64,000 nt of DNA from Methanosarcina sp. MSH10X1 (GCF_004099695.1 NZ_SCHL01000018.1:1-64000), one strand, 5' to 3'; counted from the first letter of the stretch, positions 46,524 to 56,476 are shown. Made by a program: numbers and translations. Notes: generated by a model not told the origin, from the letters alone.

Positions 46524-49500
46524 TTGAATATTGTAGTTTATACTTTGACTATTTTGCTACTGGTGAGCGCGGCTGCCTGCATCGCGTCTGCGCAGGATGA
46601 AGAAACAACGGCTACGACGAATCTGACAGGAAATATATCGGTAGGAGCAACCGTACTGTACAATGATACAGTAAACCTGACTGAAGGAAACTTCACCTTC
46701 ACACCGGACAACTCTACCCAGTCCTATCAGGTAGACAACTTTACGGATATTGGAGCTCTCAATGCAACAGGACTCCAGTATAATGTGTCCGTACTGCAAG
46801 ATGCGAATATGACCAATGTGTCCGTACTGGAAGGCATAGAGGGCATAAGGAACAATTATACGAGCGGAGAAATCTGGTTTGTATATATAAACGGAGAACT
46901 TGCTGAAGAAAACTTCGGGATGAACCCTGTAGCTGATGGGGACAACCTGAGCTTCTGGTACACGGTTGAAGAAAATGGGGAAGCCGCAATCGAGAACGCA
47001 ACCTATGTGGCCAGCATTACAGTTGCCAGGGAAGAAGGCATTAGAGAAGAAGGCATGGAGCAGGGACAAAACCTGACCGAACTGTATAACGATACTGTGA
47101 ATCTCACTCAGGGAACCTTCATGTTCAGGCCGGAAAACTCTACCCGGACCTACCAGGTAAATAACCTCACAGACCTCGGGGCTCTCAATGCGACAGAACT
47201 TGACTTTAACGCCTCGGTAATGCAGAATATAACTGGAAATATGACTGGAAACATGACCGGGAATATGACTGGAAACATGACCGGGAATATGACTGGAAAC
47301 ATGACCGGGAATATGACTGGAAATATGACCGGAAACGTGACTCCAGAGTTCATGCTCCAGAGCATAGAGGGCATAAGGAACAACAATACTACCGGAGAGA
47401 TGTGGTTCGTATACATAAACGGAGCACCCGCTGATGAAAACTTCGGAATGAATAATGTGACTGACGGAGATAACCTCAGCTTCTGGTACACGACTGCACA
47501 GAATGGAGAAGCCGCAATTGAGAATGCGACTTATGTTGCCAATATTACGGTTTCCGCAGAAGAGCTATCGAATATTCTTCAGGAAGCAGAAACTCAGCAA
47601 AACCTAAGTACTTTCGTAAGTGCAGTTGAGGCTGCAAACCTGACACAGAACCTCACCGGGGAAGGGCCTTACACGGTTTTTGCGCCGAGTGACGAAGCCT
47701 TCAATGAGCTTCCGGAAGAAACCGTTAACGAACTGATGAATGATACGGAAATGCTGAGGGAAGTCCTGACCTACCATATGGCTGAGGGACAATTTACCCG
47801 GGAGGTGCTTGCCAGAACTGACAATATTACCAGCGTTCAGGGCAATGTACTTGAGGTAAATGCGACAAACGGCAATATCACAATAGAAAACGCAAATATC
47901 ACACAGGTAACTCCTGCAAGCAACGGAGTCCTCTGCGTAATTGATAGAGTGCTCATCCCTCCGGACAGTGGAATTCCTTCCGATGGCGGGGAAGAACTGA
48001 CCGAGCTGTATAATGATACCGTAAATCTCACTCAGGGAACCTTCATGTTCAGGCCGGAAAACTCTACCCGGACCTACCAGGTGAATAACCTCACAGACCT
48101 CGGGGCTCTCAATGCGACAGAACTTGACTTTAACGCCTCGGTAATGCAGAATATGACCGGGAATATGACTGGAAACATGACTGGAGCCCAGACCGGAGGC
48201 GTGACTCAGTCCCAGAGTGCAAATCTTACAACCGGAACTCAGACCGCAAATCTGACCCAGACTCAAACAGGAACCGTTACCCAGGCACCGGAAGAAAATA
48301 TGGCCGGTGACATGACAGGAAACGTAACTCCAGAATTCATGCTCAAGAGCATAGAAGGCATAAGGAACAATAATACGACCGGAGAGATGTGGTTCACTTA
48401 CATTGACGGAATACCGGCAAACAGAAGCCTCGGAATGAATAACGTAACCAATGGAACCAATATCAGCTTCTGGTACACAACTGAACGGAACGGAGAAGCT
48501 GAGATTAACAATGCAACCTATGTTGCCAATCTTACGGTTGCCGTAGAAGAAGGTATGGAACCGGAAGATAACCAGACGGGCGGGAACCAGACCACAAACC
48601 AGACGGGCGGGAACCAGACCATAAACCAGACTATTGTTCAGGCAGCACAGAATCAGACAAATTTGACCACTTTTGTAAATGTCGTGCAAACTGCAAACCT
48701 GACCCAGACCCTCAACACAGGGAACTATACGGTCTTTGCCCCGAACAATGAAGCCTTCAATAAGTTGCCAGCGGAAACTCGCAATGAGCTTATGAACGAT
48801 ACGGAACTGCTCAGGGAGGTTCTCTCCTACCATACCGTAAACGAAACACTGACCAGCGAGCAGCTTGTCAGTATGAATAATCTCACCACTATTGGAGGCG
48901 GTATACTCCAGATAAATGTCGAACAGAATAATATAATGATACAAAATGTGAATATTACGCAAATAACCGTTGTAAACAACGGAGTTATCTGTGAGATTGA
49001 TGGGGTGCTCATTCCTCCAGGCAGTGGGATAGAAGACAACCAGACAGACGATAACCTGACTGGAGGTATTCCCGTTGTCAACCAGACCGGAGGAAACCAG
49101 ACTGGAATCTGGCACTTCTTCTCAATACCGTTTGAAGCTAATAATACAAGCGTGAACTACCTGCTTTCAGGAGTAAACTACAACTCTCTGACCTATTACA
49201 ACGCTTCAAGCAAACGCTTTGAGAATGTTTCAAGAATCGAGCCGCTGAAGGCATACTGGATTAATGTTCCTGACGGAACCCAGTTCAATGCTTCCCAGCA
49301 GTTCGCTTCAGTTGAGAAGAAGCTTGTTACGGTTCCGCCAAGCCTCAGGGTTTACCCTGGATGGAATGCTCTGGGCTCACCTGTAAATATTACTGTCCCT
49401 GCAGAACTTGCGTTCATAACGCTCGACAGCCTGAATGATAACTCGAACAATAGCTCGAATAACAGCTCGTTTGCAAAAGTTGTCGGACCCTGGGTGCCAG

Positions 49501-49649
49501 GCAATAACACTACAGGCTATTATCAGTATGTCGGATACAATGGCTTTAATGGAACGATAACCGAGAACCAGCTGGGGACTGACGAGTTCGAAGTCAGGCC
49601 TTTCGAGGGGTACTGGGTATTTGTGGATCAGCAAGATTTGTATGCCTGA
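46524..49649 (+). CDS. Large glycosylation-rich surface protein with fasciclin and DUF4430-like domains
   Basis: The 1041-residue product has a signal peptide (1-23). DUF4430-like domains lie near 45-165, 185-340 and 495-690. Two fasciclin (FAS1) domains are at about 345-482 and 705-835 (TVFAPSDEAFNELP, TVFAPNNEAFNKLP). The C-terminal domain (about 860-1041) starts IWHFFSIPFEAN. A 12-bp repeat encodes a GNMT tract (about 236-272). Asn-X-Thr sites are extremely frequent, so heavy N-glycosylation is expected. FAS1 domains mediate adhesion. No C-terminal anchor is seen. The start is a TTG, the only initiation codon that places the signal peptide correctly, but its ribosome site is weak. Confidence 0.9.
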   Translation: MNIVVYTLTILLLVSAAACIASAQDEETTATTNLTGNISVGATVLYNDTVNLTEGNFTFTPDNSTQSYQVDNFTDIGALNATGLQYNVSVLQDANMTNVSVLEGIEGIRNNYTSGEIWFVYINGELAEENFGMNPVADGDNLSFWYTVEENGEAAIENATYVASITVAREEGIREEGMEQGQNLTELYNDTVNLTQGTFMFRPENSTRTYQVNNLTDLGALNATELDFNASVMQNITGNMTGNMTGNMTGNMTGNMTGNMTGNMTGNMTGNVTPEFMLQSIEGIRNNNTTGEMWFVYINGAPADENFGMNNVTDGDNLSFWYTTAQNGEAAIENATYVANITVSAEELSNILQEAETQQNLSTFVSAVEAANLTQNLTGEGPYTVFAPSDEAFNELPEETVNELMNDTEMLREVLTYHMAEGQFTREVLARTDNITSVQGNVLEVNATNGNITIENANITQVTPASNGVLCVIDRVLIPPDSGIPSDGGEELTELYNDTVNLTQGTFMFRPENSTRTYQVNNLTDLGALNATELDFNASVMQNMTGNMTGNMTGAQTGGVTQSQSANLTTGTQTANLTQTQTGTVTQAPEENMAGDMTGNVTPEFMLKSIEGIRNNNTTGEMWFTYIDGIPANRSLGMNNVTNGTNISFWYTTERNGEAEINNATYVANLTVAVEEGMEPEDNQTGGNQTTNQTGGNQTINQTIVQAAQNQTNLTTFVNVVQTANLTQTLNTGNYTVFAPNNEAFNKLPAETRNELMNDTELLREVLSYHTVNETLTSEQLVSMNNLTTIGGGILQINVEQNNIMIQNVNITQITVVNNGVICEIDGVLIPPGSGIEDNQTDDNLTGGIPVVNQTGGNQTGIWHFFSIPFEANNTSVNYLLSGVNYNSLTYYNASSKRFENVSRIEPLKAYWINVPDGTQFNASQQFASVEKKLVTVPPSLRVYPGWNALGSPVNITVPAELAFITLDSLNDNSNNSSNNSSFAKVVGPWVPGNNTTGYYQYVGYNGFNGTITENQLGTDEFEVRPFEGYWVFVDQQDLYA

Positions 49650-50013
49650 GAAACCGGATACGGGGACTGGATATAAAGAACTCGATAGAAGATGAAAGAA
49701 TAAAAGATATGATAAGGGATTAGAACAGGAAGTAATAAAAATTTGGAAAAAACTTCAAAAGCCGGAGAAGGAGATTTCGTTTACGAATTTCCTTCTTCGA
49801 ATTTTTAAATAATTGGGAAAGTTTCACTTTAAAGATTAACCAAAATTTTATTTTAGATTTTTCAAAATCTTTTTACATTAAGAATCCTCTTAAAATTTGC
49901 TTTAATTCCTTGCTGTTCAGCCGGAAGAACCTTTTTTTCAACCTTTACTTTTTTACAGTCTTCATCTTTTTAAATCAATATTTATTTAAAGCTTCTTGCC
50001 AATCACTCAGGGC
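49650..50013. other. Intergenic region with imperfect stem-loop
   Basis: About 360 bp. An imperfect hairpin (gaaggagatttcg with cgaatttccttc, about 49767-49795) follows the surface-protein gene by about 120 bp and may be its terminator. The last 60 bp contain a TATA-like tttaaatcaatatttattt before the MscS gene. Confidence 0.45.
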
Positions 50014-51087
50014 ATGGAAACCCCCGAACCCCCGTCCTCTTTTACAGAAAATATATCTTATTTTGATAGAGGATTAGAACAGGCATTTACCTGGTTTTCA
50101 GATAACCTTGGTACGTTTTTGTTCATACTTTTCATCGGCCTGATCACTATCCTTGTCGCAAGGAATGTAAACCGCCTTATGGATAGTTATTTCAAAAGAG
50201 CAAACAGCAGGCTGCATGTGGATACCACGTCTTTCCGGATGTTCAGGCATATTGTGGTCGCATTAATCTATTTTATGGGAATTGTTGTTGTAGTTTTCAG
50301 CATTCCCGGACTTCGAAGCCTCTCAGTTGCTCTCTTTACAGGGGCAGGAATCGCCGGTATTGTCATCGGTCTTGCAGCCCAGAGCACACTCAGCAATATA
50401 GTTGCAGGGCTTTCCCTTGCCATTTTTCAGCCTTTCAGGGTTGGAGATCGGTTGAATATTATGAACGAGTACGGAAAAGTTACGGATCTTAATCTAAGGC
50501 ATACCGTGATCATAACCTGGGATAACAGGCGGCTCATAATCCCTAACTCCATAATCAGCAATGAAGCAATAATTAACTGGACTATAGAAGATCCTGCAGT
50601 GATCTGGCCGATCGACATAGGAATAAGCTATGATGCCGATATTGACCAGGCAAGAGGAATCATGATCGAGGAAGCCAGAAAGCATCCCAATGTCATGCCC
50701 CCGCAGGAAGTTAAGTATAACGTGGTGAAGCCGAGCTTAATCAGGTCCGAAACCATAAGAATGGGACTTTTTGACTCCCCTGTGCTTCACCCCGTAGACC
50801 CGGATTTCAGGGAAAGAGGAGAAGTTAAAGTAAGTGTTGTCGAACTGGGAGAATCTTCCGTAAATCTCCGTATGAATGTCTGGTTCAAAGACAGGAGTGT
50901 TGCGTACAGTTCAGGCTGCGAAATCATGGAAGCTATTAAAAAGCGCTTTGATAAGGAAGGTGTAGAAATTCCATATCCACATAGGACTATTGTGTATAAA
51001 AATAGTCCAGGGAAAGAAAAGAAAGTTGCTGAAAAGTTATCCGGTGCCGAGGGAGATAAAATCAGGTGTGTTGTTAAAGCCGATTAA
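50014..51087 (+). CDS. MscS-type mechanosensitive channel (second copy)
   Basis: The 357-residue protein has three N-terminal helices, with the pore helix in GAGIAGIVIGLAAQSTLSNI. The MscS beta domain follows (QPFRVGDRLNIMNEYGKV), then the cytoplasmic vestibule. It is distinct in sequence from the channel at 41612-42520, having a longer C-terminal domain with an extra loop (about 225-275). It probably opens at a different membrane tension. I set the start at the ATG at 50014; a TTG six codons earlier is the alternative. It is transcribed alone. Confidence 0.92.
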   Translation: METPEPPSSFTENISYFDRGLEQAFTWFSDNLGTFLFILFIGLITILVARNVNRLMDSYFKRANSRLHVDTTSFRMFRHIVVALIYFMGIVVVVFSIPGLRSLSVALFTGAGIAGIVIGLAAQSTLSNIVAGLSLAIFQPFRVGDRLNIMNEYGKVTDLNLRHTVIITWDNRRLIIPNSIISNEAIINWTIEDPAVIWPIDIGISYDADIDQARGIMIEEARKHPNVMPPQEVKYNVVKPSLIRSETIRMGLFDSPVLHPVDPDFRERGEVKVSVVELGESSVNLRMNVWFKDRSVAYSSGCEIMEAIKKRFDKEGVEIPYPHRTIVYKNSPGKEKKVAEKLSGAEGDKIRCVVKAD

Positions 51088-51163
51088 TCGTTGTAAAAGC
51101 CAGTTAATAATACTGGCAGTTCGGAAAGTAAGAAATGGGTTGATGAAGGGTTAAGACGGGATT

Positions 51164-52471
51164 TCACAATTCCCTTTCATCAATTACTCTTTTCGTCTTT
51201 TTCATGCTGCGGGGTAGTTCTCCTATCTTTACGCCCACAACATCCACGGTTACGCCTATGAAGTCTTTGAAGGCTTTTCCGAGGGTTTTCTGGGTCTTTT
51301 CTTTTATTGCGGGATCTTCTGCGCCTTCAATCTCGACCCTGAATATCATGCTGTCCCGGCCGTCCCTGCGTGTAAGCAGGATCTGGTATTCGCTGCTCAC
51401 GCCCGGAACCCGATGAATAATATCCTCAATCTGTCCGGGGTAGATATTTACAGCTTTGAACTTTATGCGGTCGTCCGACCTTCCCAGAATCCGGTCAATT
51501 TTCGGGAACGGACAGCCGCATTTACAGAGTCCCGGAACAATCCTTGTCAGGTCCCTTGTCCTGTAGCGAATGAGAGGAGCCCCTTCCTTTGTGAGGGTCG
51601 TGATTACAAGTTCTCCGAGCGTGCCCTCAGGAAGCTGCTCGCCTGTAATAGGATCGATTATCTCAAAGAGCAGGTGGTCGGACCAGTAATGCATGCCTTC
51701 ATGGAAAGAGCAGTCAAGAGCAATTCCAGGCCCGTAGATCTCGGTCAGCCCGTAAATATCGAAAGTCTCTACCCCGAGTTCATTTTCGATTCGGCTGCGC
51801 ATTTTTTCACTCCAGCGCTCCGAGCCTATAACTCCTACCCTGAGCTGAATCTGAGATTTAAGCCCACGCTTTTCAATTTCCTCGGCAAGCAAAAGCGCAT
51901 AGGAAGATGTGCTTGCAAGGGCTGTGGATTTCAGGTCAACAAGCATTTCGAGCTGTTTTTCGGTATTTCCCGGACCAGTAGGTATGGCCATCGCTCCCAG
52001 GCGTTCAGCCCCGAGCTGGAACCCGATCCCTGCAGTCCAGAGCCCGTACCCTGGAGTAATCTGAATCCTGTCCAGATTGGTAAGGCCTGCCAGCATGTAG
52101 CAGCGCATCATCATCTTGGCCCAGGTATCCACGTCTTTCCGGGTGTAAGGGATAATCACGGGTTTTCCTGTGGTTCCTGACGAGGAATGAATCCTTACAA
52201 CCTCCGAATCAGACACGGCCTTCAAACCAAGCGGGTAGGCATCCCTGAGTTCTTCTTTATGCGTGAATGGGAGAAGCTTCAGATCTTCAAGCGATTTTAT
52301 GCTCTCAATATCGACATTTGCTTCCCCGAACTTTTTCTGATAAAAAGGGCTGTTTTCAACTACGCGCTTCAGCATTGCCTTCAGTTTTGCAAAGGAATCT
52401 TCTTCCGAGATTTCAGGATGGTAAAGCTCGGCATTGGGATCAAGTTCAGCCTCAGTAGATGCTTCATACAT
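51164..52471 (-). CDS. paaK: Phenylacetate-CoA ligase (AMP-forming)
   Basis: The 435-residue enzyme has the adenylate-forming motif SSSGTTGKPVIIPYT, the core YGLTEIYGPG and the C-terminal domain hinge region GRSDDRIKFKAVNIYP. It activates phenylacetate or indoleacetate to the CoA thioester with ATP. It is encoded 25 bp after iorB, the third gene of the iorA-iorB-paaK operon. In methanogens this set lets the cell take up exogenous aryl acids for aromatic amino acid synthesis, or remove the acids formed by amino acid breakdown. Confidence 0.95.
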   Translation of the reverse strand: MYEASTEAELDPNAELYHPEISEEDSFAKLKAMLKRVVENSPFYQKKFGEANVDIESIKSLEDLKLLPFTHKEELRDAYPLGLKAVSDSEVVRIHSSSGTTGKPVIIPYTRKDVDTWAKMMMRCYMLAGLTNLDRIQITPGYGLWTAGIGFQLGAERLGAMAIPTGPGNTEKQLEMLVDLKSTALASTSSYALLLAEEIEKRGLKSQIQLRVGVIGSERWSEKMRSRIENELGVETFDIYGLTEIYGPGIALDCSFHEGMHYWSDHLLFEIIDPITGEQLPEGTLGELVITTLTKEGAPLIRYRTRDLTRIVPGLCKCGCPFPKIDRILGRSDDRIKFKAVNIYPGQIEDIIHRVPGVSSEYQILLTRRDGRDSMIFRVEIEGAEDPAIKEKTQKTLGKAFKDFIGVTVDVVGVKIGELPRSMKKTKRVIDEREL

Positions 52472-52496
52472 ATAATTTCACCTTCTGCTCCCCGGT

Positions 52497-53096
52497 TCAG
52501 GTGCCGGAGATAAATCGGATACACTTCATTGCACGTTCGAATGCGGCTCTGTTCACAGCCCTGTATTTTTCAGGGATTTCGGCATCAAGTACTGCCTTTA
52601 AAGTTTCTTCCGAAAAGGGTAAGGCTCGAGCGCCCACAGCCGCTCCAAGCATTGCTACGTTTGCAGCCCTGTATGTTCCCACATCTTCTGCAAGCTCCGT
52701 GAAATCGGAGCAGAGAATCTCAGGGTAGCACTCAGATAAAAAGGAGAGTAAAGCGGCAGGGTCATATTCAGGGCTTCCTGGAGGCCTCGATGCCGGAGGG
52801 ATTGCATGGGTATTTACCAGAACCTTTCCACCCTTTCTGAGAAAAGGTAGATTTCGTATGGTTTCTGCGGGTTCCAGGCCTAAGAGCAGGTCTGCCTGCC
52901 CAATGGGGATAAGTGATCCGGAAACTTTGTCTCCTATCCTTATATGGCTGCTAACCGAGCCTTCCCTCTGAGACATGCCTATGGTTTCGGCAGTACTTAC
53001 ATGGAATCCGGACTTCATTGCAGCAAGGGCAAGCATGCGGGAGGCAAGCACGACGCCCTGCCCACCGACACCTGCAATCAGAATATCGTATTTCAC
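52497..53096 (-). CDS. iorB: Indolepyruvate:ferredoxin oxidoreductase, beta subunit
   Basis: This 199-residue protein carries the gamma-type oxidoreductase domain of 2-oxoacid oxidoreductases (GVGGQGVVLASRMLALAA, then GMSQREGSVSSHIRIG). It pairs with IorA to convert aryl-pyruvates and CoA to aryl-acetyl-CoA and CO2, reducing ferredoxin. Its GTG start overlaps the iorA stop by four bases (GTGA), so translation is coupled. The length is normal for the family. Confidence 0.95.
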   Translation of the reverse strand: MKYDILIAGVGGQGVVLASRMLALAAMKSGFHVSTAETIGMSQREGSVSSHIRIGDKVSGSLIPIGQADLLLGLEPAETIRNLPFLRKGGKVLVNTHAIPPASRPPGSPEYDPAALLSFLSECYPEILCSDFTELAEDVGTYRAANVAMLGAAVGARALPFSEETLKAVLDAEIPEKYRAVNRAAFERAMKCIRFISGT

Positions 53097-54964
53097 AGTT
53101 TTACCCCTCCTATGCCGATAGCTTCCGACGGGCAGATCTGCGCACAGAGCCCGCAGCCGCTACAGCTGTCCTGTATAACGGGCTTATCCGCATCAAGGTT
53201 AAGCGCAGGGCAGCCGAGTTCTTTTACACAGAAACCACAGCCTGTGCAGGCTTCAGGTTTTATCTCATAATATTTGCCAGACTTTGTAATCCCTGCGCAC
53301 CTGCCTTTGAATACTACTACGGATGGACCCTTAAAATTCATGGCTTCCTTTGCGGCTTTTACGCAACTCCCAAGGCTGTCCGCCTCTACGGTATTTACAG
53401 TCTTTATAAACTCAATCCCGCAGCTCCGGACCACGTCTGCAATCTCAATGGCTTTCGAGGCGCTTCCGAGTGCTGTCAGACCTATGCCGGGATGGGGCTG
53501 GTGACCTGTCATTGCAGTTGTCCGGTTGTCAAGTACGGCAAGCGTGATGTCGGCTCCGTTATAAACAGCATTTACCACCGCAGGGATGCCTGAGTGGAAA
53601 AAAGTCGAATCCCCGATAAAAGCCACCTGTTTTGCCTGCGGGTTGGTACGGGAGAGCCCTCCTGCAATGCTTACCCCGGCTCCCATGCAGAGGCAGGTAT
53701 CTACCATGTTAAGGGGATAGGCATTTCCAAGGGTATAGCAGCCGATGTCCCCGGAAAAAATCGTGTCAGCCTGGGTTTCTTTCTTAAGCTGCTTTGCAGC
53801 CTGCTTGAAAGCGTAAAAGACGGTTCTGTGCATGCAGCCGGCACAGAGAGTCGGAGCCCGGACCGGAAGCGGCGGAAGCTTTTCCTTTGAGATGGCGGGA
53901 ACGGCACTGGAAAGGCGCAAACTCTCCCCGAAAGCTGAGAGTGCAAGATTAATGCCGTCAGTTACAAGGTTCACATTGTATTCCCCGCCCACAGGGAAAA
54001 AGCCATTCTTTTTTCCGTAGACGTCGACAGGTAAATGCGCTTTTCCTATGAGCTGGAGCACCTGCTCTTCAAGATAAGGGTCAAGCTCTTCAGCCACTAT
54101 CAACCGGTCAATTTCTTTCAGGAAGGAAAGGGCTGCTTTTTCAGGAAACGGGTACACCGTCCCGACTGTGAAGAGGGTAAAAAGCTCTTCAGAATACCTG
54201 ACAGACTCCATTGCTTCCTTTACATAAAGCGCTGAGACGCCTGAGGCAATAATCCCGATTTTTCCCGTGCCTGAAACCGAATTGAAAGGAAGCTCGGAAA
54301 AGCGCTCGGAAAGCTGCTCCTGCACGCCCTCAAGCCAGGGATGCCGCTCGGCGGTAAGCCTCGGAAAGATCGTCCAGCGCCTGTCCTTTACAAAACCCTC
54401 GCCAACAGCTTCAACAGGCTCAGGTTCTGCAACTGCAACTTCAACGTCCCCGCAACTGTGAGAAACCCGCGTGGTGGTTCTCAGGATAACGGGAATCTCG
54501 AATTCGTGCGAAAGCTCAAAAGCCAGCTTTGTCATTTCATATGCTTCCTGAGGGGTTGCAGGGTCCAGGACAGGAATGTTTGCAAAGTGCCCGAATGCCC
54601 GCGTATCCTGCTCGGTCTGTGAGGAATGAGGTCCGGGATCGTCGGCAACAAGCAGGACAAGGGCTCCTTTTACCCCGATATAGCTCAGGCTCATGAGGGG
54701 ATCGGATGCAACATTCAACCCTACCTGCTTCATGGTCACAAGCGCCTTTGCCCCGGAATAAGCCGCCCCCACCGCTGTTTCAAGCGCAACCTTTTCGTTG
54801 CTGGACCACTCGGTATAGATACCGCACCTGTCCGCATACCGGATAATCGTTTCCAGAGCCTCAGTCGAAGGAGTTCCCGGATATCCCGTAACCACCTGCA
54901 CGCCGGCTTCAATTGCTCCAAGTGCAATGGCTTCATTACCCATTAACAGTTTTTTATCAGTCAA
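53093..54964 (-). CDS. iorA: Indolepyruvate:ferredoxin oxidoreductase, alpha subunit
   Basis: The 623-residue subunit contains the pyrimidine-binding domain (LLMGNEAIALGAIEAGVQVV), a transketolase-like middle region and the thiamine diphosphate motif GDIGCYTLG...GDSTFF. Two C-terminal ferredoxin clusters follow (CTGCGFCVKELGCP and CSGCGLCAQICP). It performs decarboxylation of indolepyruvate and phenylpyruvate. It is the first gene of the operon; the start is a TTG that gives the family N-terminus. The gap upstream to 55698 has no gene. Confidence 0.96.
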   Translation of the reverse strand: MTDKKLLMGNEAIALGAIEAGVQVVTGYPGTPSTEALETIIRYADRCGIYTEWSSNEKVALETAVGAAYSGAKALVTMKQVGLNVASDPLMSLSYIGVKGALVLLVADDPGPHSSQTEQDTRAFGHFANIPVLDPATPQEAYEMTKLAFELSHEFEIPVILRTTTRVSHSCGDVEVAVAEPEPVEAVGEGFVKDRRWTIFPRLTAERHPWLEGVQEQLSERFSELPFNSVSGTGKIGIIASGVSALYVKEAMESVRYSEELFTLFTVGTVYPFPEKAALSFLKEIDRLIVAEELDPYLEEQVLQLIGKAHLPVDVYGKKNGFFPVGGEYNVNLVTDGINLALSAFGESLRLSSAVPAISKEKLPPLPVRAPTLCAGCMHRTVFYAFKQAAKQLKKETQADTIFSGDIGCYTLGNAYPLNMVDTCLCMGAGVSIAGGLSRTNPQAKQVAFIGDSTFFHSGIPAVVNAVYNGADITLAVLDNRTTAMTGHQPHPGIGLTALGSASKAIEIADVVRSCGIEFIKTVNTVEADSLGSCVKAAKEAMNFKGPSVVVFKGRCAGITKSGKYYEIKPEACTGCGFCVKELGCPALNLDADKPVIQDSCSGCGLCAQICPSEAIGIGGVKL

Positions 54965-55698
54965 TAAATCATCTCGAATCGCGGGTAATATTTTAACAAA
55001 TTGATAATATTAATAAACTTCCATAAATCCTGAAGTAAACAAGTAAACTTGAGAAGAATTTGAATTAGCTGAATTCTCAAAACCATGTATCAAAACCATT
55101 TTGAGAACCTGAAAACCACTTTAAGGCACTTAACCGTTTTTGCGCCACGGAAAATTAATGCCCATCTATGTACAGTGTTGCGGGAAGAAGTACGTAAAAT
55201 TCGAATATAAAGTTTTTGTTTTATCCTGAGCCAGCTTTTATGAAAAATCAGAGCTGCACTAACGGTTACTATCGACTAACCGCCAAAAGAAAAATAATGA
55301 TATAAAAGATAATGATATAGAAGAAAAGCAACAAAAATATTCCAGAAAACTATTTTTTAGCATTTTCTAGGGCGTGGGGATCGTCAAAGAGGTTTTATCC
55401 AATTTAAAGAGATCCCGTTACATACGCTAATTCCCCACCACCCATAGAATATAATGCTAAAGTTCTATATATACCTGACTCAAAAAAGAAGATTGTGTGT
55501 TTTTTTAGGCCTAATGGTCTAGTTATATTTGCCTCCTTTTTAAAGAGAGTTTGAAGGAGTTTAGTTTTGAATAGCAGGTCTTAATGACAAACCGAAAATA
55601 CGCGTTATTACCCGGCAGAAAGTTGATCCTGATCCAGAAGAAACGGGCGCCACAACTCACCGGAAATTATTTTTATATTTTGTAGCATTGTTAAAGAC
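54965..55698. other. Intergenic region upstream of iorA
   Basis: About 730 bp between two divergent genes, so it should hold both promoters. AT-rich TATA-like stretches lie near 55000-55020 (toward iorA) and 55665-55685 (toward the small protein). I see no gene. Confidence 0.45.
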
Positions 55699-55941
55699 AT
55701 GAATAACGAAGATAAAGCGACAGGCGACGCCGACCAGAGCCGTGAATTCGGAGCAATGGGAGAACTCCTACGCGAACTCCAGAAAGAGGAGATGGAGCAA
55801 AACGAGATCTCCCCTGCAGAAACTCCGGAATCAAGGATAACACAAAACACGATCGACCTCATGACAGAGATCAATGCAACATTAAAAGAGATCGCAGAAA
55901 CACAGAAAAGCATACTGGAAGAGCTCAGAATGATTAAATAA
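55699..55941 (+). CDS. Small coiled-coil protein, unknown
   Basis: This 80-residue acidic protein has a C-terminal amphipathic helix (about 45-80: TQNTIDLMTEINATLKEIAETQKSILEELRMIK, given here as one helix by its heptad spacing). It has no signal peptide or membrane segment. I do not recognise a characterised family. The start ATG follows an AT-rich promoter-like stretch and no ribosome site, so leaderless translation is possible. A hairpin-rich repeat element begins directly after the stop. Confidence 0.75.
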   Translation: MNNEDKATGDADQSREFGAMGELLRELQKEEMEQNEISPAETPESRITQNTIDLMTEINATLKEIAETQKSILEELRMIK

Positions 55942-55943
55942 TT

Positions 55944-56164
55944 GCAAGCCTACAAGCCTTTTACAAAAAGGCTTGAGCGAAAACTTTTTCAAAAAAAGTT
56001 TTATCAAAAACGCGTGCTTTATCTAGATCGGAGTAACCGGAGCGTGATCGACCGGCGATACGCAAACTTTTTCAAAAAAAGTTTGATCAAAAACCCTGAT
56101 TTATCTAGACCGCTGTAACCGGGGCGTGATCGACCGGCGCAACGGTCGCGGCACAACGGTTGCA
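55944..56164. repeat. Hairpin-rich repeat element, copy 3 (inverted)
   Basis: Read on the minus strand, this stretch follows copy 2 (34498-34725) module by module: ccgttgtgccgcgaccgttg head, then two modules of gatcacg-c-ccggttac plus tctagataaa plus hairpin, then the aagcctttt hairpin. The match covers about 210 bp with scattered changes. It starts two bases after the small coiled-coil gene. The opposite orientation relative to a similarly placed gene end shows that it is not a one-way terminator. Confidence 0.92.
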
Positions 56165-56371
56165 ATTAAAAGTTGAACCAGAAAAACCGGAACTAAGAAT
56201 CGAGAGCTAGCAGATTTCTCAGGTCATCTCCGATTTTGAATATATTTTGTTTCCGATTTGTAACCTGGCTTTTAGTTTGTAATTCTCAGAATATGCGGTT
56301 CTTTGTAGTGCAGCTCTCGATTTCCTTAATATTGAACTCTCTTAATCCCCTTAATCTCCTCAATCTTACTT

Positions 56372-56476
56372 CCTTAATTTTTATTTCCTTAATTTTTATT
56401 TCCTTAATTTTTATTTCCTTAATTTTTATTTCCTTAATTTTTATTTCCTTAATTTTTATTTCCTTAATTTTTATTT
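56372..56476. repeat. 15-bp tandem repeat, seven copies
   Basis: Seven perfect units of ccttaatttttattt and a decayed eighth. The minus-strand small coiled-coil gene ends inside the last units: its TAA stop and last codons (AGG AAA TAA) are part of the repeat sequence. Imperfect ccttaat units extend back to about 56335. Confidence 0.95.

Noticed and set aside
47604-49115. 503-residue minus-strand open frame
   Set aside because: It is antisense to the fasciclin gene and has no protein-like domain.
51413-52180. 255-residue plus-strand open frame
   Set aside because: Antisense to paaK; no domain.
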